From positions 1-64,000 of the forward strand of contig NZ_SWDB01000028.1 in NCBI RefSeq assembly GCF_005116735.1: a stretch of DNA of 64,000 nucleotides, in the 5' to 3' direction. Positions 26,194 to 35,559 of the stretch are shown here, in pieces. The position numbers were made by a program, and so were the translations under genes. Position 1 is the stretch's first letter, and each line of letters starts with the position of its first letter. This DNA comes from Thalassotalea mangrovi. GTDB taxonomy: Bacteria; Pseudomonadota; Gammaproteobacteria; Enterobacterales; Alteromonadaceae. The notes under the pieces are model-generated. The model made no database searches. It worked only from the letters and a program-made list of their open reading frames with translations, and was not told the origin of the DNA.

Positions 26194-27525
26194 CTACTGA
26201 CCGACTGGGTGTGAATAGTTTTCGCCAAGTATGAAACTGTCGTGGGCGGGAAATTCAATTTTAAAGGTCGATCCCCGATGCAACACACTGCTAATTAACA
26301 ATTCGGCGTTGTGATGCTGGGCCACATGTTTAACGATCGCCAGCCCAAGGCCGGTACCACCGGTATCACGGGAACGGGATTTATCGACCCGGTAAAAGCG
26401 CTCGGTTAATCGTTTGATGTCGTCTTCGCGAATACCAACGCCATTATCCGTTACCTGATAAACACAATATTTCCCCAGCCGCTGCCAGCTTACTTTGATT
26501 TCACCGCCGTCCGGGGTGTAGTTAATGGCATTGACTAATAGGTTGGCAAATGCACTTTTTAATTCCGACTCATTACCTTTCAAGCCGAGTGACTCGTCAA
26601 TGTCAAATACCAGTTTATGTTGCTTGTCTTTGTTTAACACCTGAACATCATCAATTAATGCCGCAATTAAGTCAGGCACATTGATCATGGCCCTGACCTC
26701 CAGGTCGGCATTGACTTCGACCCGGGACAATATCAACAGTTGCTCAACCAGCCTGTCCATGCGGGTTACCTGTTGTTCAATGGTGTTAAAGGTACGCGCC
26801 CAGTGCGCTGAAAATTCGTCGGTTTGCTCCTGAATCATCTCCATATAACCACGCACCACAGTCAGTGGTGTTTTTAATTCATGGGAGACATTGGCAACAA
26901 AGTCACGTCGCATTTTTTCCACCCGGTGTGATTGACTCACATCCCGGGCAAGAAGCAGGTATTGCTCATCCCCATAGGGCATAAACCGCATTTCAATGCG
27001 CTGGTGCTGATGCTCTGGGGAGAGTAAAGTGCAAGGGTTTGAAAAGTCTTGCTTACCGATGTATGTCGCCAGCTCTGGCGAGCGTACCAGGTTAGTAATG
27101 CGCTGACCATTATCCATCGGCCAACGAATACCAAGCAGATAACTGGCTTTTTTATTCGACCAGCGAATACTGTAATCAAGACCAAGAACGATGGCGGCAT
27201 CTGGTAGCGCTTCCGCACCATCACGAAACTCGCGAATACGGGCATTAAGATCACGCTGCTTTCGTCGGTATTTCTGAGTACGACGATAAATGCCATCGTA
27301 GACATGGCCCCAGATACCGGTGGACTCTGGCGGTGATATAAGCTTTTTTTGCCATAGCCAGGTAACCAGCTTAAGCAGATGCTTGTAATTCCAGGTCAGG
27401 GCGATTGTCGCGCCAATTAACAACACTAGTTGCAGTTGGTCGAACAACAGGCCAACCACGACCAGAGCACTAATAACCAGAAGTATTCGGCTAAAAAACT
27501 GCTTTTTCGAAAAGCGGTAGATCAT
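26194..27525 (-). CDS. phoR: Phosphate sensor histidine kinase PhoR
   Basis: The 443-residue protein has two N-terminal membrane helices (about residues 10-45) with almost no periplasmic loop, a PAS domain (ALPDAAIVLGLDYSIRWSN), then HisKA with VSHELKTPLTVVRGYMEMI and HATPase with NLLVNAINYTPDGG, TDNGVGI and GGTGLGLAIV. This is the E. coli PhoR layout. It senses phosphate through the Pst transporter and phosphorylates PhoB. It starts 6 bp after phoB. Confidence 0.95.
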   Translation of the reverse strand: MIYRFSKKQFFSRILLVISALVVVGLLFDQLQLVLLIGATIALTWNYKHLLKLVTWLWQKKLISPPESTGIWGHVYDGIYRRTQKYRRKQRDLNARIREFRDGAEALPDAAIVLGLDYSIRWSNKKASYLLGIRWPMDNGQRITNLVRSPELATYIGKQDFSNPCTLLSPEHQHQRIEMRFMPYGDEQYLLLARDVSQSHRVEKMRRDFVANVSHELKTPLTVVRGYMEMIQEQTDEFSAHWARTFNTIEQQVTRMDRLVEQLLILSRVEVNADLEVRAMINVPDLIAALIDDVQVLNKDKQHKLVFDIDESLGLKGNESELKSAFANLLVNAINYTPDGGEIKVSWQRLGKYCVYQVTDNGVGIREDDIKRLTERFYRVDKSRSRDTGGTGLGLAIVKHVAQHHNAELLISSVLHRGSTFKIEFPAHDSFILGENYSHPVGQ

Positions 27526-27531
27526 ATTTTA

Positions 27532-28224
27532 TTAATTTACTCTGCTGGAGAACCGGTAACCGGCGCCTCGTACGGTTTGCACAAACTCTTCATGACCATT
27601 ACCGGCAATCGATTTACGCAAGCGACGAATATGAACATCAACGGTACGATCTTCAACGTAAACGTTTGTCCCCCAGACATTATCAAGTAATTGTTCTCGC
27701 GAGTAAACTCTCTCGGGATGGGTCATAAAAAAGTGCAACATCTTAAACTCGGTCGGCCCCAATTCGATCGGTTTGTCATTGATTGCGACTCGATGCGAAA
27801 CCGGGTCCAGACTTAACCCTTTAAACTCAATAAGCTCTTCCAACGCTGTCGGTGCCACCCGACGAATTACCGCTTTGATACGGGCGATCAGTTCTTTTGG
27901 TGAAAAAGGCTTAGTGACATAGTCATCAACGCCAATTTCAAAGCCTTTAACTTTATCATCTTCATCGGATCGGGCGGTTAACATGATGATTGGAATTTGC
28001 CGGGTGTACTCCTGCTGTTTGATTTCCCTGGCAATTTTGATACCACTGCCACCCGGTAACATCCAGTCCAGCAACACCAGGTCCGGAAGCGGATCGACCA
28101 GGCAGGCCTTTGCCTCTTCATAATCGGCGGCCTCGATGGTATTAAAGCCATTTTGTTCTAACACAAAAGTAATCATTTCCCGGATTGGGGTTTCGTCTTC
28201 AACCACTAGTATTTGTCGGTTCAT
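27532..28224 (-). CDS. phoB: Phosphate response regulator PhoB
   Basis: The start at 28224 is chosen because AGGAAGG lies just upstream and the product is then 230 residues beginning [11 protein letters not shown], almost the same length as E. coli PhoB. An in-frame upstream ATG at 28272 lies inside the promoter region. The receiver has Asp in [10 protein letters not shown] and Lys in VTKPFS; the winged helix has [16 protein letters not shown] and TVRGAGYRF. It activates phosphate-starvation genes. Its own promoter carries a Pho box, so it is likely autoregulated. Confidence 0.96.
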   Translation of the reverse strand: MNRQILVVEDETPIREMITFVLEQNGFNTIEAADYEEAKACLVDPLPDLVLLDWMLPGGSGIKIAREIKQQEYTRQIPIIMLTARSDEDDKVKGFEIGVDDYVTKPFSPKELIARIKAVIRRVAPTALEELIEFKGLSLDPVSHRVAINDKPIELGPTEFKMLHFFMTHPERVYSREQLLDNVWGTNVYVEDRTVDVHIRRLRKSIAGNGHEEFVQTVRGAGYRFSSRVN

Positions 28225-28278
28225 AATCCTTCCTGACAAAGTCGATAACCTAAACTTTAACCATTTTGCCAACAGAAC

Positions 28279-28296
28279 GTGACACTTTTATGACAA
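28279..28296 (-). promoter_or_regulatory. Pho box of phoBR
   Basis: On the minus strand it reads TTGTCAT-AAAA-GTGTCAC. A CAAAAT -10 hexamer follows after 10 bp (28263-28268), the layout of a PhoB-activated promoter in which the Pho box replaces the -35. Confidence 0.88.
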
Positions 28297-28557
28297 TGTT
28301 CACAAAAAGATCATAGCAGTTATCGGATAAGATTATTACACAATCGCAGTCAGTCTGATTACCCAACGCACATTAACGATGTTTTCAACGGTATTATCGC
28401 CAGACGGAATCGTTTAAATACTTCTCGCCAGAATTAAAGCGAGTCAATGCATCGAATTGCTTTCTAAACTAACGCGAAAACTTGTTGTTAAATTAAGTAA
28501 TAGAAAGGGGTAAACCGGGTATTACCAAGAGATGAAAATTCGTTTTTGTCTGCACAT

Positions 28558-28585
28558 AAAAAAACCGCGTAAAAACGCGGCTTTT
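28558..28585 (-). terminator. Terminator of the porin gene
   Basis: CCGCGT and ACGCGG form a short GC-rich stem. On the minus strand it is followed by a run of seven T, 20 bp after the porin stop. Confidence 0.88.
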
Positions 28586-28604
28586 TCGCCAGTAAACGAC
28601 TGGT

Positions 28605-29546
28605 TTAGAACTTGTATTCAATACCTGTACCGAAGTAGTTACGATCGGTAGCATCGTCAAACTGGTAGTCGGTGTAAAAAGCCATTAACTTAGCGTTTTT
28701 AGCAAGCTTATAATCCACACCAAAGGTATAACCGGTCGCATCGGTGTCGGTTACCAAGCCTAAGTCTTCCAGTTCAAAGTTACCGCTCTGGAACTGACCT
28801 TTCAAATCCCAGTCGTTAATGCTGTACTTCGCAGATACAAAGTAACCGTCCATTTCTTCACCAGATTCCAGGTTTTCCTGATTCTGGATCATCGCACCTA
28901 AGGTAACACCAGCAAGCTTAGTGGATACGGTTGCGCGGTTTACATCGTAGCCCTTAACATCACGATCCATGGCAACAGAAGCAAACCAGTTGGTGCGTTT
29001 CAGGCCATTGTCACCGTAAAATAACGCCGCACTTACGCCTTCATCATCTTCGTTCGCACTACCGTTAGTTACATAAGTCAGGCCCAACTGGAATTCACCA
29101 AACATTGGTGTTTTGTAGGTAACCGTATCACGAAGGCGGTTTTCACCCTGGAAGATATTTTTGATATCGCCTTCCATATCGTTGAACAGGTCAACTTTAC
29201 CCTGAGACTGTTTGGTAACGGTATCGTTCTTACCCAATACGACCTTACCGAAGTTACCTTCTAAACCAACATATTGATTACGACCAGAAATATTCTCATC
29301 GCCTTCACCGTCAACGTCAACCTGTACTTCGAATTTAACAATCACTTTCAAGTCATCATTAATATCGTAGTGAGAATTAACCCCTAAACGAGATGCATTA
29401 CTTTTCACTTCTGTGAAACTGCCTTCACCTTCATCTGAAAGTTGAACAGTAACATTGGCTTTACCGTAAAATTCATTTTCAGCCATGGCTGCAGAAGAAA
29501 ATACAGTTAATACAGCTAAAGCTGCAGAAGATTTTACTAAGTTCAT
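28605..29546 (-). CDS. General porin, phosphate-regulated
   Basis: The 313-residue protein has a signal peptide ending AMA, a first strand ENEFYGKANVTVQL, an acidic constriction-loop region, and a terminal Phe (GTGIEYKF), as in trimeric Gram-negative porins. It is a passive channel in the outer membrane. Two Pho boxes in tandem upstream indicate control by PhoB, as for E. coli PhoE. It is divergent from pstS. Confidence 0.9.
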   Translation of the reverse strand: MNLVKSSAALAVLTVFSSAAMAENEFYGKANVTVQLSDEGEGSFTEVKSNASRLGVNSHYDINDDLKVIVKFEVQVDVDGEGDENISGRNQYVGLEGNFGKVVLGKNDTVTKQSQGKVDLFNDMEGDIKNIFQGENRLRDTVTYKTPMFGEFQLGLTYVTNGSANEDDEGVSAALFYGDNGLKRTNWFASVAMDRDVKGYDVNRATVSTKLAGVTLGAMIQNQENLESGEEMDGYFVSAKYSINDWDLKGQFQSGNFELEDLGLVTDTDATGYTFGVDYKLAKNAKLMAFYTDYQFDDATDRNYFGTGIEYKF

Positions 29547-29646
29547 TGCGCTACCCTAAAGATTTATTAGCAAGGTTGAGACGGTTGTTCAGAAATGAGC
29601 AACAGCCCCTAGTAATTTTTAATTGAGCGCATTGTGACATCCGAAT

Positions 29647-29664
29647 ATGACACTTTTGTGACAA
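29647..29664 (-). promoter_or_regulatory. Pho box of the porin gene (proximal)
   Basis: On the minus strand it reads TTGTCAC-AAAA-GTGTCAT, followed after 10 bp by CACAAT (29631-29636). Confidence 0.88.
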
Positions 29665-29665
29665 T

Positions 29666-29683
29666 GTGACATTTTTTTGTCAG
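29666..29683 (-). promoter_or_regulatory. Second Pho box of the porin gene
   Basis: On the minus strand it reads CTGACAA-AAAA-ATGTCAC and abuts the proximal box with one base between. The tandem arrangement is typical of strongly activated PhoB promoters. Confidence 0.7.
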
Positions 29684-29822
29684 TTTTTTGATGAATTGAT
29701 GAAGGTTTACATGCTGTTAACATAAAACCTTCATCAAACTGACACCTGGACGTCATATGCCTTAAGCACTCTTACTATCACGCTGGTTAAGTTGTATTTG
29801 TTAATTGGGAATTTTTTTACCT

Positions 29823-29840
29823 TTGTCATAAAAGCGTCAT
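29823..29840 (+). promoter_or_regulatory. Pho box of pstS
   Basis: It reads TTGTCAT-AAAA-GCGTCAT, with TAAGAT (29851-29856) exactly 10 bp downstream. The pstS start codon is about 40 bp further. Confidence 0.9.
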
Positions 29841-29898
29841 AATTCTTTCTTAAGATGAATTTGAATTTTTTAATCGAATTAAGTCTTTGGAGAATACA

Positions 29899-30867
29899 AT
29901 GACGATTAAACGAGTTTTAACAGCAGTTAGCTTTGCTGTTGCCACTTTTACCAGCCAATCGGTCATGGCATTGGATGAAAACCTACCTGAATACAAGAAA
30001 GTAAGCGGTATTTCTGGCAACCTTTCTTCTGTTGGTTCCGATACCCTGGCTAATATGATGACCTTCTGGGCGGAAGAATTTAAGCGCAATTATCCAAGCG
30101 TGAACATTCAGATCCAGGCGGCCGGTTCTTCTACGGCGCCACCGGCTTTGACCGAAGCGACGTCAAACCTGGGTCCAATGAGTCGTAAAATGAAGTCAAA
30201 AGAAATCCAGGCGTTTGAAAAGAAATTCGGTTATAAGCCAACACCAGTACGAGTCGCTATTGATGCATTGGCGGTGTTTGTGCACAAAGATAACCCAATT
30301 GAAGGATTAAGCATTCAACAGGTAGATGCGATTTTCTCAAGTAACCGTAAATGTAAAGGTGAAAAAGACATCGACCGTTGGGGCGATTTAGCACTGACTG
30401 GCGACTGGGAAGATAAAGACATCCAGCTATATGGACGTAATTCCGTATCTGGTACCTACGGCTATTTTAAAGACGAAGCCCTGTGTAAAGGCGATTTCAA
30501 AAATACCGTTAACGAACAGCCAGGTTCTGCCTCAGTGGTACAATCGGTATCAGCATCACTTAACGGTATCGGTTATTCGGGTATTGGTTATAAAACTTCA
30601 GGTGTTCGCGCCCTGCCACTGAGCAAGCGCGGTACCGATTTTGTAGACGCAAACATGGAAAATGCCACGTCTGGTGAATATCCACTGTCCCGTTACCTGT
30701 ACGTCTACGTAAATAAGCACCCAAGCAAGCCACTGGCACCGAAAGAAGCGGAATTTTTGAAAATGCTGCTTTCTAAAACCGGTCAGAAAATTGTTGAGAA
30801 AGACGGTTACATTCCTCTTCCTGCAGACATTGCGGAAAAAGAAATGAAGAAGTTGGGTCTGCTTTAA
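29899..30867 (+). CDS. pstS: Phosphate-binding protein, PstS family
   Basis: The start at 29899 is chosen because GGAG lies 6 bases upstream; a TTG codon four triplets earlier is less likely. The 323-residue protein has a signal peptide ending VMA and phosphate-binding loops [26 protein letters not shown] and [12 protein letters not shown]. It binds phosphate in the periplasm and delivers it to PstCAB. No pstC, pstA, pstB or phoU lies beside it, so it is an orphan here. The promoter carries a good Pho box. Confidence 0.92.
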   Translation: MTIKRVLTAVSFAVATFTSQSVMALDENLPEYKKVSGISGNLSSVGSDTLANMMTFWAEEFKRNYPSVNIQIQAAGSSTAPPALTEATSNLGPMSRKMKSKEIQAFEKKFGYKPTPVRVAIDALAVFVHKDNPIEGLSIQQVDAIFSSNRKCKGEKDIDRWGDLALTGDWEDKDIQLYGRNSVSGTYGYFKDEALCKGDFKNTVNEQPGSASVVQSVSASLNGIGYSGIGYKTSGVRALPLSKRGTDFVDANMENATSGEYPLSRYLYVYVNKHPSKPLAPKEAEFLKMLLSKTGQKIVEKDGYIPLPADIAEKEMKKLGLL

Positions 30868-30892
30868 TTCAACCATCTAAATTGGTTGAATT
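30866..30892 (+). terminator. Hairpin after pstS
   Basis: AATTCAACC and GGTTGAATT form a 9-bp stem overlapping the pstS stop codon. There is no T tract, so it may stabilise the transcript end rather than terminate. Confidence 0.5.
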
Positions 30893-31075
30893 GAGCGGTA
30901 AGCTTTAAGCGGTAAGAAAAAAGCAGAGAGGCTTTAAGGCTATAGAGTTTTAAAGCTGTAAGGAAAAAGCGGCTCTTACTTTACAGCCTTGCAGCCTTAC
31001 AGCGTTACCGCCTAGTTTTTGCTCTTACTTACGTCTTACAGCTTATAGCTTACGGCTTACGGCTTACGGCTAGTC
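30893..31075. repeat. AAGCTGTAAGC-type repeat array, second locus
   Basis: Units such as AGCGGTAAGC and AAGCTGTAAGG in the left half face CTTACAGC and CTTACGGC units (three copies of GGCTTAC at the right end) in the right half. The organisation matches the array at 8922-9085. Confidence 0.65.
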
Positions 31076-31085
31076 GATGTGTTTG

Positions 31086-31586
31086 TTAACTAACAATCAC
31101 GTCGACGATAAGATCATTAGCAATGTCTTCCAACGCATTCACCAATGACTCTATGTGCTCATCACCGCTAATGGCAACGGTTGCCGTAGCCTTAAAAAGT
31201 TTTTGGCCAAAATGCGGGGCATTCCCCTGGGTACTCACCAGTTTCACCAGGTTACCGCCCTGGGCATGAATCACCGACGATATTTCGGTAATGATGCCGG
31301 TGCGATCATTGGCCGTTAGGTCCAGTCGAATGGTCTCTTCCTTCTCAAGCTCAGGTTCGCTGATGGCTGTTGATACTTGCAATCCCTCGATATCCTTTAG
31401 CGCCGCGACAAGTGCATCACCATGTTCGTTGTCGACCGATACTTCCAAAATGCCGGCAAAAAAACCTGATAACTTACGCATACTGGATGTCTGCCAGTTG
31501 CCATGATGCTGTTTAATGACTTTCGCCAGGGTATCAACGATACCGGGTTTATCCTTACCTAAAAACGAAATAACAATATGTTTCAT
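31086..31586 (-). CDS. GcvR-like double ACT domain protein
   Basis: The start at 31586 is chosen because GAAGGA lies 6 bases upstream; ATG at 31592 would touch the Shine-Dalgarno sequence. The 166-residue protein consists of two ACT domains (about residues 3-80 and 86-165), each with a GKDKPGI or NDRTGII turn. It resembles GcvR, the repressor partner of GcvA in glycine cleavage control. No gcv genes are nearby, so the target is not established. Confidence 0.8.
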   Translation of the reverse strand: MKHIVISFLGKDKPGIVDTLAKVIKQHHGNWQTSSMRKLSGFFAGILEVSVDNEHGDALVAALKDIEGLQVSTAISEPELEKEETIRLDLTANDRTGIITEISSVIHAQGGNLVKLVSTQGNAPHFGQKLFKATATVAISGDEHIESLVNALEDIANDLIVDVIVS

Positions 31587-31601
31587 AACCATTCCTTCAT
31601 C

Positions 31602-31628
31602 AAGTTATCAGAACTCCTCTGATAACTT
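31602..31628. promoter_or_regulatory. Inverted repeat in front of the GcvR-like gene
   Basis: AAGTTATCAG and CTGATAACTT form a perfect 10-bp inverted repeat with a 7-base loop, starting 15 bp upstream of the start codon. It could be a 5' UTR hairpin or an operator. Confidence 0.55.
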
Positions 31629-31775
31629 ATCGCAAAATTCGCGTCTTTGCTTAGTTTTTAACAATCCAGCACGCATTATGTTGCTATTGCGTTGATAATT
31701 TTCTAGTCTTTCAGCAAACAATAGATACCCGTATTCAGGGCCTCTGAACACCAGTACTAATTATGGAGTAAATGT

Positions 31776-33431
31776 ATGCTGGCCATAAAAAATCTTTCTC
31801 GCTTAAGTGCAGCAATCGTTCTTGCGACCAGTGTTTGTGGTTTCACAGCACAAGCCTCGACCGAAAATCTTTCCTTAAAACCGGAATTTAAAGACCGTCT
31901 CGATATCTATCAGGAAGTGGAACTTAACACCGACCTGAGTCATCTGAACGATAATCAACGCACTATGCTGTCATTACTGATTGATGCGTCAAAAATCATG
32001 GATGAATTATTCTGGTTACAGGCCTACGGTGAAGGCAAAGCTGAGTTGCTTAAACAAATTGACGACCCGGCAGTGAAACGCTTTGTTGAAATCAACTATG
32101 GTCCCTGGGATCGCCTCGATGGTGATAAGCCATTTTTAACTTCAGTCGATGAAAAGCCTGCCGGCGCGCAGTTTTACCCACCATCAATGAGCAAAGAAGA
32201 GTTTGAAAAAGCCGAGTTCGAAGGCAAGACCTCCCTGTATACCCTGGTGCGTCAGGATAAAGAGGGCAACCTTTTCTCAATCCCCTACTCCGAAGCCTAC
32301 AGCGATCGGATCAATCGAGCCGCTGCCATTTTAGAAAAGGCGGCAACCTATGCTGAAGATAAAGAGTTTAATAATTATTTAAAAATGCGTGCCGACGCAT
32401 TGCGTAATGACGATTACCAGGCATCGGATATGGCCTGGATGGATATGAAAAATAACCCAATTGATGTGGTTATCGGTCCAATCGAAACCTACGAAGATAT
32501 GCTGTTCGGTTATCGCAGTGCGTTTGAATCTTATGTGTTAGTCAAAGATATGAGCTGGAGCGAAAAACTCGCCAAATACGCTGAATACCTGCCTAAGCTG
32601 CAAAAAGATTTGCCGGTGAAAAAGGCTTACAAAAAAGAAGTGCCGGGATCCGATGCCGATTTAAATGCCTATGACGTGATTTATTACGCCGGACATTCCA
32701 ATGCTGGAGGCAAAACCATCGCCATTAACCTGCCTAATGACGAGCAGGTGCAGTTGGAAAAAGGGACTCGTCGCCTGCAACTGAAAAACGCAATGCAGGC
32801 AAAATTTGACGCCATATTAGTGCCGATTGCCGAACAGTTGATTGCCAAAGACGATCGTAAGCATGTTACTTTCAACGCGTTTTTTGCCAATACTATGTTT
32901 CATGAAGTGGCACATGGCCTGGGCATAAAAAATACCATCAACGATAAAGGTACAGTGCGTCAGGCGTTAAAAGAACATGCCTCGGCGCTGGAAGAAGGAA
33001 AGGCGGATATTCTAGGCCTTTACATGGTTCGCCAGTTATTGGCTGAAAAAGTGATTAGTGAGGGTGAGTTAAAAGACTATTACACCACCTTCATGGCCGG
33101 TATTTTCCGCTCGGTCCGTTTTGGCGCCAGCAGCGCTCATGGTAAAGCCAATATGGTTCGCTTTAATTATTTCGCCGAAAACGGTGCATTTTCTCGTGAT
33201 GAAAATGGACTGTACAGCGTCGACATGGAGAAAATGACCGCCGCGATTGATTCCTTATCGGAATTAATCCTTACCCTGCAGGGTGATGGTGATTATGACG
33301 GCGTTGGTAAGTTGATGGAAGAATCGGGCATGATTAAAGAGCAATTAGCCGCCGATTTGGCGAAACTGGAAAAAGCTAAAATTCCGGTCGATATCGTCTT
33401 TAAGCAAGGTAAGATGGTGTTGGGGCTTTAA
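31776..33431 (+). CDS. Secreted M49-like zinc metallopeptidase
   Basis: The 551-residue protein has a signal peptide ending AQA. GGAG lies 7 bases before the ATG. The zinc motif HEVAH spans residues 376-380, and a likely third ligand is in EEGKAD (Glu406/407). The spacing and EEGKAD motif resemble dipeptidyl peptidase III (M49), although that family normally has HEXXGH. An exopeptidase acting on short peptides in the periplasm is likely; substrate unknown. Monocistronic. Confidence 0.75.
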   Translation: MLAIKNLSRLSAAIVLATSVCGFTAQASTENLSLKPEFKDRLDIYQEVELNTDLSHLNDNQRTMLSLLIDASKIMDELFWLQAYGEGKAELLKQIDDPAVKRFVEINYGPWDRLDGDKPFLTSVDEKPAGAQFYPPSMSKEEFEKAEFEGKTSLYTLVRQDKEGNLFSIPYSEAYSDRINRAAAILEKAATYAEDKEFNNYLKMRADALRNDDYQASDMAWMDMKNNPIDVVIGPIETYEDMLFGYRSAFESYVLVKDMSWSEKLAKYAEYLPKLQKDLPVKKAYKKEVPGSDADLNAYDVIYYAGHSNAGGKTIAINLPNDEQVQLEKGTRRLQLKNAMQAKFDAILVPIAEQLIAKDDRKHVTFNAFFANTMFHEVAHGLGIKNTINDKGTVRQALKEHASALEEGKADILGLYMVRQLLAEKVISEGELKDYYTTFMAGIFRSVRFGASSAHGKANMVRFNYFAENGAFSRDENGLYSVDMEKMTAAIDSLSELILTLQGDGDYDGVGKLMEESGMIKEQLAADLAKLEKAKIPVDIVFKQGKMVLGL

Positions 33432-33447
33432 CTGAAACCTAAGTACA

Positions 33448-33470
33448 GAGGCGCCAGGTTGGCGCCTCTT
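33448..33470 (+). terminator. Terminator of the M49-like gene
   Basis: GAGGCGCC and GGCGCCTC form a perfect 8-bp GC-rich stem with a 5-base loop followed by TTTA. Confidence 0.8.
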
Positions 33471-33473
33471 TAG

Positions 33474-33636
33474 GGTTGCGGGTACATGAATCGGAGGATT
33501 CATTCCGGGTACGTAAAATTGAAAATTTTACTCCGGGTAACCAGCAACTTCACTTGCCCTCAGAGACGTATTTCGTCTCGTACCCGAAACAGTTTTTGAT
33601 TGTGTACCGAAAAGGAAAGTCCCAGACTTTCCTTTG
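33474..33636. repeat. Micro-hairpin array with CCGGGTAC linkers
   Basis: Short self-complementary units (ATGAATC-GGAG-GATTCAT; GTAAAATT-GAA-AATTTTAC; GAGACG-TATTT-CGTCTC; AAAGGAAAGT-CCCAG-ACTTTCCTTT) are separated by TCCGGGTAC in the left half and by GTACCCGA or GTACCGA, its reverse complement, in the right half. The last hairpin may also terminate thiI. Confidence 0.75.
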
Positions 33637-33638
33637 TC

Positions 33639-35102
33639 TTACGGCCGATATACCTTCACATTTTCAAAGCCATTATCATGCAGATATAAGGCCTGTAGTT
33701 TACTCATCACGCCGCGATCGCAATACAGTAAATAGGTTTTATCCGTTGGCAGGTCGCCAAAATGAGTCGCCAGTTTATAAAACGGAATATGCTGCACTTC
33801 AATATCGTCTAACTCGAGTGGGTTGGCATCTTCCTCTTCCGGCGAACGGATATCGATTACTACGTTGTCGTGGCCGGCACTGTCGACGGTTTCAACCTTA
33901 TCCACCGTCGCCACTTCTTCTTCGGTTTCCATGGCGATATCACGCATGTCGAGAATCTTAGTTCGGCTCACCACATCGGTAAGAATTTCCATATCAAAAT
34001 TCTCTTCTTCGGCTTCGATGCGCGACAATACCGCTTTTACCGTTGGTTTTTGGGATATCACCCCACAGTACTCCGGCATGGTTTTGGCGAAATCTTCGGT
34101 GCCGATTTCACGGGCAATATCGATGATTTCCTGCTTATCCATCGCAACTAATGGACGCAGAATTAAGGTTTCGGTAACCCGATCAATGACGTTCAGGTTG
34201 GTCAGGGTTTGTGATGAAACCTGTCCCAACGCTTCACCTGTAACCAGTGATTGAATGCCACGTTTTTCGGCAATCATTGATGCGGCGCGCATCATCATAC
34301 GCTTTAATACGACGCCCATTTGGCCGTTATCAATTTTTTCGAGAATCTCAGCAACGACTGGTTCAAAATCCACCGCGAAGAATTTCACCCGGTGTGACGC
34401 GCCATATTTATTCCACAAATAGTAACTGACCTGTTTTACTCCGACTTCATGGGCTGAACCACCTAGATTAAAGAAACAGAAATGGGTACGCGCGCCCTTG
34501 CGGATCATCTGATAACTGGCAACGCCGGAATCAAAACCTCCGGACATCAAAGACAGTACATCTTCCTGGGTAGCAATTGGGAAGCCCCCTAACCCCTGGT
34601 GACGATGGGAGATAATGAACAGCTGGTCTTTGTTCACTTCTAAACGAATGGTCACATCCGGTTTACGCAACTGTACCCGAGCAGATTCAACATGCTGGTT
34701 TAAACCACCGCCAACATACTGTTCCAGTTGCAATGAAGTGAAATCATGCTGTCCGGTGCGTTTGGCCCTTACACAAAACGATTTATCTTCAATCGTCGGG
34801 CCATGAACCGCCAGCGTCTTTTTGAATATATCATCAAGATCCAAAAAGGTACTTTGCTGCACTTCGAGAAAATGTGGGATACCGGGAATACATTTTAACG
34901 TGTCTATCAATAACTGACGGTTTTCCGCACTGGTATTTTTGCTGGTAACTTCAATGCTGTCCCAGTTTATCTTGGTACGAACCTGCTCATCGACACGACG
35001 CAACACATTCTTAATGTTGGATTCAAGGATTTTGGTAAAACGCTTGCGAACCGGACGGGATTTGATGGTGATTTCCGATTGCAATTTAACAATAAATTTC
35101 AT
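33639..35102 (-). CDS. thiI: tRNA 4-thiouridine synthase ThiI
   Basis: The 487-residue protein has an N-terminal ferredoxin-like/THUMP region, a PP-loop [13 protein letters not shown], and a C-terminal rhodanese domain with active-site Cys near residue 461 (LYCDRGVMS). The partner Cys is in [11 protein letters not shown]. It uses sulfur from IscS to make s4U8 in tRNA and, in enterobacteria, thiamine thiazole. Length fits the rhodanese-containing form (E. coli 482). Confidence 0.96.
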   Translation of the reverse strand: MKFIVKLQSEITIKSRPVRKRFTKILESNIKNVLRRVDEQVRTKINWDSIEVTSKNTSAENRQLLIDTLKCIPGIPHFLEVQQSTFLDLDDIFKKTLAVHGPTIEDKSFCVRAKRTGQHDFTSLQLEQYVGGGLNQHVESARVQLRKPDVTIRLEVNKDQLFIISHRHQGLGGFPIATQEDVLSLMSGGFDSGVASYQMIRKGARTHFCFFNLGGSAHEVGVKQVSYYLWNKYGASHRVKFFAVDFEPVVAEILEKIDNGQMGVVLKRMMMRAASMIAEKRGIQSLVTGEALGQVSSQTLTNLNVIDRVTETLILRPLVAMDKQEIIDIAREIGTEDFAKTMPEYCGVISQKPTVKAVLSRIEAEEENFDMEILTDVVSRTKILDMRDIAMETEEEVATVDKVETVDSAGHDNVVIDIRSPEEEDANPLELDDIEVQHIPFYKLATHFGDLPTDKTYLLYCDRGVMSKLQALYLHDNGFENVKVYRP

Positions 35103-35310
35103 TGATAACGCCAGTTAAGCTATAAATCAGAGTATTATACACAACCCGTCAATAATTGCCTGTATCGATACGGCTATAGCCAATCGATTATTGAGTTTTA
35201 TTACTCACGTTACGTTTTATGATGGGCATTTGCGATGGACTTGGTAAGCTGACCATTACAGGGTAAAATGCTGGCAATGATACAAAAGGGAATAACAAAC
35301 TGGGGCAATT

Positions 35311-35559
35311 ATGGCAAAGAAGAAGCCGGAAAATCTGAGCTTTGAAGAATCAATGTCAGAGCTGGAAACTATCGTCAATGCATTAGAACAAGGCGATTTG
35401 CCACTCGAGGATTCAATGAAATTGTTCGAGCGGGGACTGGCGTTAAGTCAACATAGCCAGAAAACCCTGGCAAGTGCCGAACAGAAAATTCAAATTCTGA
35501 TGAATCGCGATGAGCAGGCGCCATTGCAGCCATTTGCTGACCCGGAGTCCGATAGCTAG
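35311..35559 (+). CDS. xseB: Exodeoxyribonuclease VII small subunit
   Basis: The 82-residue protein has the family core LSFEESMSELETIVNALEQGDLPLEDSMKLFERG. It partners XseA to degrade single-stranded DNA. It heads the xseB-ispA-dxs operon; its stop overlaps the ispA start by one base. Confidence 0.95.
   Translation: MAKKKPENLSFEESMSELETIVNALEQGDLPLEDSMKLFERGLALSQHSQKTLASAEQKIQILMNRDEQAPLQPFADPESDS

Larger units (their letters stand above)
28225..28604. other. Intergenic region: phoB promoter and porin terminator
   Basis: The 380-bp region holds the phoB Pho box and leader on the left and the porin terminator on the right. Between them (about 28320-28555) I see no gene. Confidence 0.6.
29547..29898. 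promoter_or_regulatory. Divergent Pho-controlled promoter region
   Basis: The 352-bp region between the porin and pstS genes holds Pho boxes for both, annotated separately. No gene is visible. Confidence 0.8.

Noticed and set aside
33476..33961. Gene in the hairpin array running into thiI
   Set aside because: It overlaps the thiI 3' end antisense and begins in the hairpin repeats.
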